Source: Erigeron canadensis
Taxonomy: Eukaryota > Streptophyta > Magnoliopsida > Asterales > Asteraceae
Length of the DNA: 64,000 nt
Assembly: GCF_010389155.1 (NCBI RefSeq)
Contig: NC_057767.1
Location: 38,663,688 to 38,727,687, forward strand
Reading direction: 5' to 3'
In this document: piece after piece, positions 61,290 through 64,000 of the stretch
Layout: each line of letters begins with the position of its first letter
Numbering within the stretch: the first letter of the stretch is position 1
Position numbers and translations under genes: made by a program
The notes under the pieces: generated by a model
Database searches by the model: none
Told to the model about the DNA's origin: nothing
What the model saw: only the letters and a program-made list of their open reading frames with translations

Positions 61290-63234
61290 TAATTCGGACA
61301 TATTTTGGAGTTAAAAGTATAAGGGTTGGGGTTTGGAGAAATGTGGGTGATTGAGATGGATTTGGGCGTACTATATAATATATTTGTACATAAACGTTGT
61401 ATGTTGTTTGATCGCCACTTTGGCTTATATAATAATATTAGGGTATTTTTGAACTTAGTATATGGAGTGAGTATAAAATTTATTACCGCAAGTAGTGGGT
61501 TGAGCCGGTTTAGATGACGTGGGCGTCAAAGGATTTGCCGTGTGGGATGTTTTTAGTGGTGGGTAAATTCCAGCAACTGTGTGAAGATTGATCGGTCCTT
61601 GCTGCTGTCATCAAATCAATCTCTATGTTTTGTATTTTTAACTTTTTTTTTTTTTAACACAAAATCATTTATCTACATTTCAAAAAATTTTTTTAACGAA
61701 ACCGAAGATAAATAAGGTTATCTCCAAATAAAAAGCTACATATATTTATCTAAATTTCATTTTTTATTCAATATTCATTTATTTACTAGTATTAAGTTAA
61801 CTGATTAATAATTTTCAATTATAATGTAAATATGTAATAAAATAAACTTTTTGTGACACCATCACACACCTACATCTTTACATAACCAAATAAGTAATAA
61901 ACCGTGTTATATGTGTTCGTGTATTACACTCATAGTATATATGTGAATAAAATAAAATAATCGATCGTTTGATGTAGAAGAATACGACTTGTATGAAACT
62001 TAATAAGTCGTGTTATATGTGTGCGTGTAGAAAAAGTTTGCATATGGGATTTTCTCAATTAACATCTTCTTCTAGTGAATATATTAGATTTTAGATCCGT
62101 GTCCAACACTAAATACGAGAGTTATGATATTATCAGTATTAGAAGTTCATACATTTAAATCATAATAGCTTATAATTTTAAAGATATATGGTTCCAAGTG
62201 TTATATTGATGGAACCGTTTGCCGTAGTCATTCCACAAGGCACATGGCCACATGCTACAATAATTTCTCTATTATATAATGTGATATTATTTTAAAATAT
62301 AATTAAGAATTAAAATATATATATATACATACTTGTGATCATGTACTTGAATTCAAGTATATGTATTTGATCATGACACGGGCCCATAACATGAATAAGT
62401 TTATTTCCAATCACATGTCCTATGATAATTAGATAACAATTATGATTGTTTTCATATTTTTTATAACAATTAGGACTTTTGATTTAAATGACAATTATAA
62501 CTTTAAACATTAATGCGCAAAACTAATATATAAAAAGGGAAAAAGTTGTGTATTTTTTTTATTGAGATATATAATGAATATTGAATGAAGTTCATATTGA
62601 TTTGGATATAGTATTTAAGTAACTCTCTGTTGCAAATCATACTTTTAAAACAAAAAGGCGTTATAATGAGACTTTTTCTACAAATATTAATATAAATATT
62701 AATATAATAATATATTTTGTTAAGTCATTAGGTTTTGAAATAATTTTTTCTAGACAATATTTCATATGTTGGAATTTTTGTAATTAATTACATGATAAAA
62801 AATTTTAAAACATCCTCTCAAGTTTATGGCTAAAAATAAATATAAATTAAGTATTCATGGTTAAAAAGCGTAAATTATTGATGAAAAATAAAAAAGTGTA
62901 AATTAATGAAATTGTTTCTACAAATTAATTTAAATACTAATATATTAATATATTTGGATAATGATTATTAGGATTTTTAATTTATAGTTAAATTAAATGA
63001 TGACATAAGCGAAACTCAATTTGATAAAATTGAATAATTTGATTGGTTAATAAGTCATTAGTTTAATTGTCTTATAGTATATATTAAGATTAAGATTAAG
63101 ATTATTTATTTGAGACGTCTCTTTTCTGTCGTTTCTTTCTTCTCTTTTTTCTTTAGAAGTCGTATCACATTATCACTTTCGAAATTAAATGGCTAGCTTG
63201 TGTATATGAAACTTAATTGTGTTTTTAATAATAA
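61290..63234. other. AT-rich spacer
   Basis: No gene, SINE head or bounded transposon was recognised. Short near-repeats (AATATTAATATA, GTGTAAATTA) recur at 62.7-62.95 kb. Confidence 0.4.
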
Positions 63235-63699
63235 CTAGGTAATTAACCCGGGTTTAACATGGGCCGCTTAATTAAAAAGTTAAAACCAAAAAGTATATAG
63301 AAATATGTATGTAATTTGTTGTCGATACATTATAATTTGATATTGAGATAACAAGATACTTGTAAATATAAACATTAATATATAAAACCCAATTAAGGTG
63401 ATGAAAAAGTAAAAGAACTAAGATAAATCAATGGTAGATATGGATTTAAAAATAAAGAGTTAAGATAAAGTCGATCATTTTTCATATTAATTATAAAAAA
63501 ATTAAGGTTAAACAAATAATATGAAAAAAAGAGATTATATATATAGGGTCTAATAAAAAATATATTAAAAGAAAAGAAAAATGATTATGACATCATATAT
63601 GTTTAAAAAATAGTTTAGAATAAAATGTTGGCATGACACATAAGAAAAAAACTTCTAGAAACAATTTTATTTTATTTATATAAGAGAAGAGATAAGAGA
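63235..63699 (-). mobile_element. Helitron, minus orientation
   Basis: On the minus strand it starts TCTCTTATCTCTTCTCTTAT after A and ends with a hairpin AACCCGGGTT followed by AATTACCTAG and then T. The hairpin just before CTAG is the classic Helitron 3' signature. The 465-bp interior is AT-rich and non-coding. Confidence 0.6.
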
Positions 63700-64000
63700 T
63701 GTGTTTTCAAAAACTTGTATATTTTGTGAAAGTACATAAACATGCAACAAATATAATTAAAAGCAAATTAACGTGTATCTTTGGCATTATTTTCTCATAA
63801 CATTTTTAGTTTTTTTTCTCATAAAAATGGAATGTACCTATATAACTTTCTTTTTGGTGGCCAAGATAACATTTGTTTGCAACGAAAATCAAGAAAGAGA
63901 ATGTTCAAAAAGTTAATAATAGCCAAACAACTAAATTACAAATGTGTATAATTACATTAACTTTCTATTTTGCCGGCCACGTAGTTTGATTTTACCTATA

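Noticed and set aside
1..64000. CRISPR arrays, operons, riboswitches, bacterial ribosome sites
   Set aside because: The window is plant nuclear DNA with introns; none of these structures is present.

Overview
This is a nuclear, plant (eudicot) window. The genes are split by canonical GT-AG introns, intergenic DNA is strongly AT-rich, and the space between genes is filled with small non-autonomous transposons (Helitrons, PIF/Harbinger, hAT, Mutator-like and mariner-type MITEs, tRNA-derived SINEs), a LINE fragment and a probable solo LTR. The gene products match eudicot lipid-metabolism and regulatory proteins. An asterid, perhaps a composite, is my guess, but the sequence alone does not prove it.

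Layout. 346-5914 (minus): an apparently intact eleven-exon SQD2 gene, the plastid sulfolipid synthase. 5915-15552: transposon-rich spacer, including two PIF/Harbinger elements with TTA/TAA target duplications, a SINE, two Helitrons lying tail to tail, two mariner/Stowaway-like MITEs and a Mutator-like MITE with 9-bp target duplications. 15553-15990 (plus): a single-exon gene for a small serine-rich protein. 18.3-22.35 kb (minus): an F-box pseudogene whose 3' side abuts a decayed partial copy of the BTB gene at 27536-29172 (minus). That partial copy and its downstream flank form a direct segmental duplication of about 2.7 kb. 24.6-25.4 kb: two hAT-like MITEs, one with a perfect 8-bp target duplication. 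30169-36100 (minus): a two-exon GPAT6-type glycerol-3-phosphate acyltransferase with a 4.4-kb intron and an altered phosphatase motif. 36.1-53.4 kb: a gene desert with a LINE fragment, SINEs, Helitrons, a second Mutator-like MITE and a probable solo LTR. 53472-53807 (plus): a short WPP-domain-like reading frame broken by one stop. 55533-59665 (minus): a 5'-truncated, frameshifted CPL1/CPL2-type CTD-phosphatase pseudogene. 60823-61275 (minus): a tentative small coiled-coil gene. 61.3-64 kb: AT-rich spacer with another Helitron.

The live genes do not form a pathway cluster. SQD2 makes sulfoquinovosyldiacylglycerol in plastids, GPAT6-type enzymes make cutin precursors at the ER, and the BTB protein is probably a CUL3 adaptor. 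The most notable observations are the D-to-N change in the GPAT6 phosphatase motif, the F-box/BTB duplication junction, the palindrome-bearing Mutator-like MITE family and the density of Helitrons. I did not find a convincing new multi-gene system.
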